In this document: positions 62,715 to 64,000 of the stretch, piece by piece
Numbering within the stretch: the stretch's first letter is position 1
Layout of the letters: the number at the start of each line of letters is the position of its first letter
Assembly (NCBI GenBank): GCA_003211835.1
Contig: QCRN01000005.1
Coordinates: forward strand, 1 to 64,000
Source of the DNA: Pelagibacteraceae bacterium AG-461-B04
GTDB taxonomy: Bacteria > Pseudomonadota > Alphaproteobacteria > Pelagibacterales > AG-422-B15
DNA: 64,000 nucleotides
Reading direction: 5' to 3'
The notes under the pieces: model-generated
Databases searched by the model: none
Told to the model about the DNA's origin: nothing
The model's input: only the letters and a program-made list of their open reading frames with translations
Made by a program: the position numbers and the translations under genes

Positions 62715-63878
62715 ATGAATGAAATAGTATCTAATAACTGGAACTATCCGACGCCTATATGGTTTGGGCTTTCACGTAGACTTGAAATTATAGAGGCGCT
62801 TAATGAGTCAACTATAACCAAACCAATGATTGTTACAGACCCAAATTTTGCAGAAAATGAAAATTTTATTGATATCCTTGCTATTCTTAAAAAGAATCAG
62901 ATCGAATTCTCAGTATTTTCAAATATAAAAGGAAATCCCACGGGCAAGAACGTAACGGATGGTGTTGCTCAATTTAATTCAAGCAAAAGTGATGGTATAA
63001 TTATTATTGGCGGAGGAAGTTCGTTGGATGCTGGAAAGGCCATTGCTTTCATGTCGAAGCAAAGTGAGGACCTATGGTTTTTTGAAGATGTCAGCGACAA
63101 TTGGAAACAAGCTGTAACTGATAATCTGCCACAAGTAATTGCAATGCCAACAACCTCAGGAACTGGTTCAGAGACAGGAAGAGCCTCACTTATTGTTGAT
63201 GAAGCAGATATGACAAAAAAAATTATTTTCCACCCGTCTTTCTTGCCTGATTTAGTCGTTCTTGATCCTGAGTTAACTTTGAGCTTACCCCCTCACTTAA
63301 CTGCTGCCACAGGAATGGATGCACTTGCACATTGCTTGGAAGCTTATTGCGCACGAGGGTTTCATCCAATGGCAGATGGGATTGCTATAGAGGGAATTAA
63401 AAATGTTAAGGACCAATTGGTCACTGCTTATAACGAACCAAAAAATATTCATGCCAGAAGTAAGATGTTAGTAACCTCATCTATGGGTTCTACAGCTTTT
63501 CAAAAAGGGTTAGGAGCTATTCATTCATTGTCACATCCGATAAATGCAGTAAATGATATTCATCATGGTTTATCAAATGCCATTTTCATGCCTTATGTTC
63601 TTAACTTTAATAAAGATGTAATTGAAGATAGAATTATTTCTCTATCAAAATATTTAGACTTAAATAAGAAATCATTTGACGGATTCATGGAATGGATCTT
63701 GGATTTGAGAAGTAATCTTTCTATACCTCATACACTTAAAGAGTTGAATGTTAATTTTGATTTTGACTTACTATCAGAAATGGCCTTAAAAGATCCATCC
63801 ACTCAACCCAATCCCAAAGATATATCTTTAGATCAAATGAAGAATCTTTACATAAATTCATACGAGGGTATTCTATAA
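62715..63878 (+). CDS. Iron-containing alcohol dehydrogenase
   Basis: A 387-residue type III (Fe-ADH) enzyme. It has GGGSSLDAGKAIAFM (NAD-binding), MPTTSGTGSETGRAS, DALAHCLEAYCARGFHPMAD with metal ligands, and HSLSHPINAVNDIHHGLSNA with more His ligands. It oxidises or reduces small alcohols and aldehydes. It starts 17 bp after the DMT carrier, and ends 2 bp before the next ORF, so the three may be one unit. Confidence 0.93.
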   Translation: MNEIVSNNWNYPTPIWFGLSRRLEIIEALNESTITKPMIVTDPNFAENENFIDILAILKKNQIEFSVFSNIKGNPTGKNVTDGVAQFNSSKSDGIIIIGGGSSLDAGKAIAFMSKQSEDLWFFEDVSDNWKQAVTDNLPQVIAMPTTSGTGSETGRASLIVDEADMTKKIIFHPSFLPDLVVLDPELTLSLPPHLTAATGMDALAHCLEAYCARGFHPMADGIAIEGIKNVKDQLVTAYNEPKNIHARSKMLVTSSMGSTAFQKGLGAIHSLSHPINAVNDIHHGLSNAIFMPYVLNFNKDVIEDRIISLSKYLDLNKKSFDGFMEWILDLRSNLSIPHTLKELNVNFDFDLLSEMALKDPSTQPNPKDISLDQMKNLYINSYEGIL

Positions 63879-63880
63879 CT

Positions 63881-64000
63881 ATGATTAAAACAGAAAAATT
63901 AATCTATGGCGCACTAAATTCTGATCAAAAATTTGAAGGCTCAATCAGTTATGATGATAGCATAAGTAATCATCGTCCTGGCATCCTTGTTTGCCATGCA
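63881..64000 (+). CDS. Dienelactone-hydrolase-like protein, 3' truncated by the window
   Basis: Only 40 codons are present. GSISYDDSISNHRPGILVCHA resembles the first strands of the dienelactone hydrolase family, where a G-x-L-x-Y-D segment is followed by a R-P-G-V-L-V-x-H-x strand. It follows the Fe-ADH gene by 2 bp and so is probably in the same operon. The catalytic residues lie beyond the window. Confidence 0.6.
   Translation, partial: MIKTEKLIYGALNSDQKFEGSISYDDSISNHRPGILVCHA

Overview
The window looks like a compact chromosomal segment of an AT-rich, streamlined marine-type alphaproteobacterium. The evidence is gene content: a GcrA cell-cycle regulator, a class I lysyl-tRNA synthetase, a CycM-type membrane-anchored cytochrome c, an alphaproteobacterial Alph_Pro_TM/TSUP pair, an SRP RNA-dnaX-ybaB-recR block and a yidC-yidD-rnpA-rpmH block. 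Intergenic gaps are short, ATGA start/stop overlaps are frequent and Shine-Dalgarno sequences are often weak or absent. A SAR11- or HIMB59-like lineage would fit, but that is inference. I see no insertion sequence, prophage, integrase, CRISPR array or rRNA.

Layout. 0-2.7 kb: the tail of a nucleosidase-like gene, two tiny membrane-protein ORFs, an MFS carrier, a GC-rich structured element ending in a terminator-like hairpin, and a LysE-type exporter. 2.7-9.9 kb: an Asp/Glu-racemase-superfamily enzyme with an acyl-CoA carboxyltransferase, a cytochrome b561/class II cytochrome c pair, YjbQ, SelO, a cold-shock protein, a winged-helix regulator and a fatty-acid-hydroxylase-type membrane enzyme. 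9.9-15.6 kb: an envelope region with a secreted Gly-Ser/TPR protein, a small membrane protein, a cupredoxin-beta-helix lipoprotein, a PLDc_N-type membrane protein, an NlpC/P60 peptidase, an AmpG-like permease and CycM. 15.6-22.8 kb: kdsB-pheA, nudC, the SRP RNA, dnaX-ybaB-recR, def-fmt-truA. 22.8-26 kb: the transglutaminase / alpha-E / permuted ATP-grasp trio. 26-31.7 kb: dapE-dapD-argB-yidC-yidD-rnpA-rpmH. 31.7-43.5 kb: TVP38 protein, tRNA-Arg(ACG), DMT carrier, M48 protease, gcrA, ABC-2 permease, argD-argF, trkH, folE, lysK, pyrD and a TetR regulator. 43.5-56.2 kb: a lipid/acyl-CoA region with two SDRs, CcdA, Alph_Pro_TM and TSUP proteins, two acyl-CoA dehydrogenases, a MaoC hydratase, a dienoyl-CoA-isomerase-like crotonase, a thioesterase and a thiolase. 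56.2-64 kb: PsiE and DUF4864 proteins, a galactoside-use operon (GH1 glycosidase, galactokinase, GPH symporter, serine hydrolase), a DMT carrier, an iron-type alcohol dehydrogenase and the start of a dienelactone-hydrolase-like gene.

How genes work together. The acyl-CoA genes supply most steps of a beta-oxidation spiral plus two auxiliary enzymes for unsaturated chains. GH1, GalK and the GPH carrier make a short route from a galactoside to galactose-1-phosphate, although galT and galE are not here. argB, argD and argF, with dapD and dapE, give arginine and lysine/diaminopimelate synthesis. The least explained features are the cupredoxin-beta-helix lipoprotein module (10.5-12.8 kb), the repeat-rich structured leader before the LysE-type gene (1.96-2.06 kb), a DnaA box beside an AT-only tract (1.87-1.95 kb) and several very short membrane-protein ORFs.
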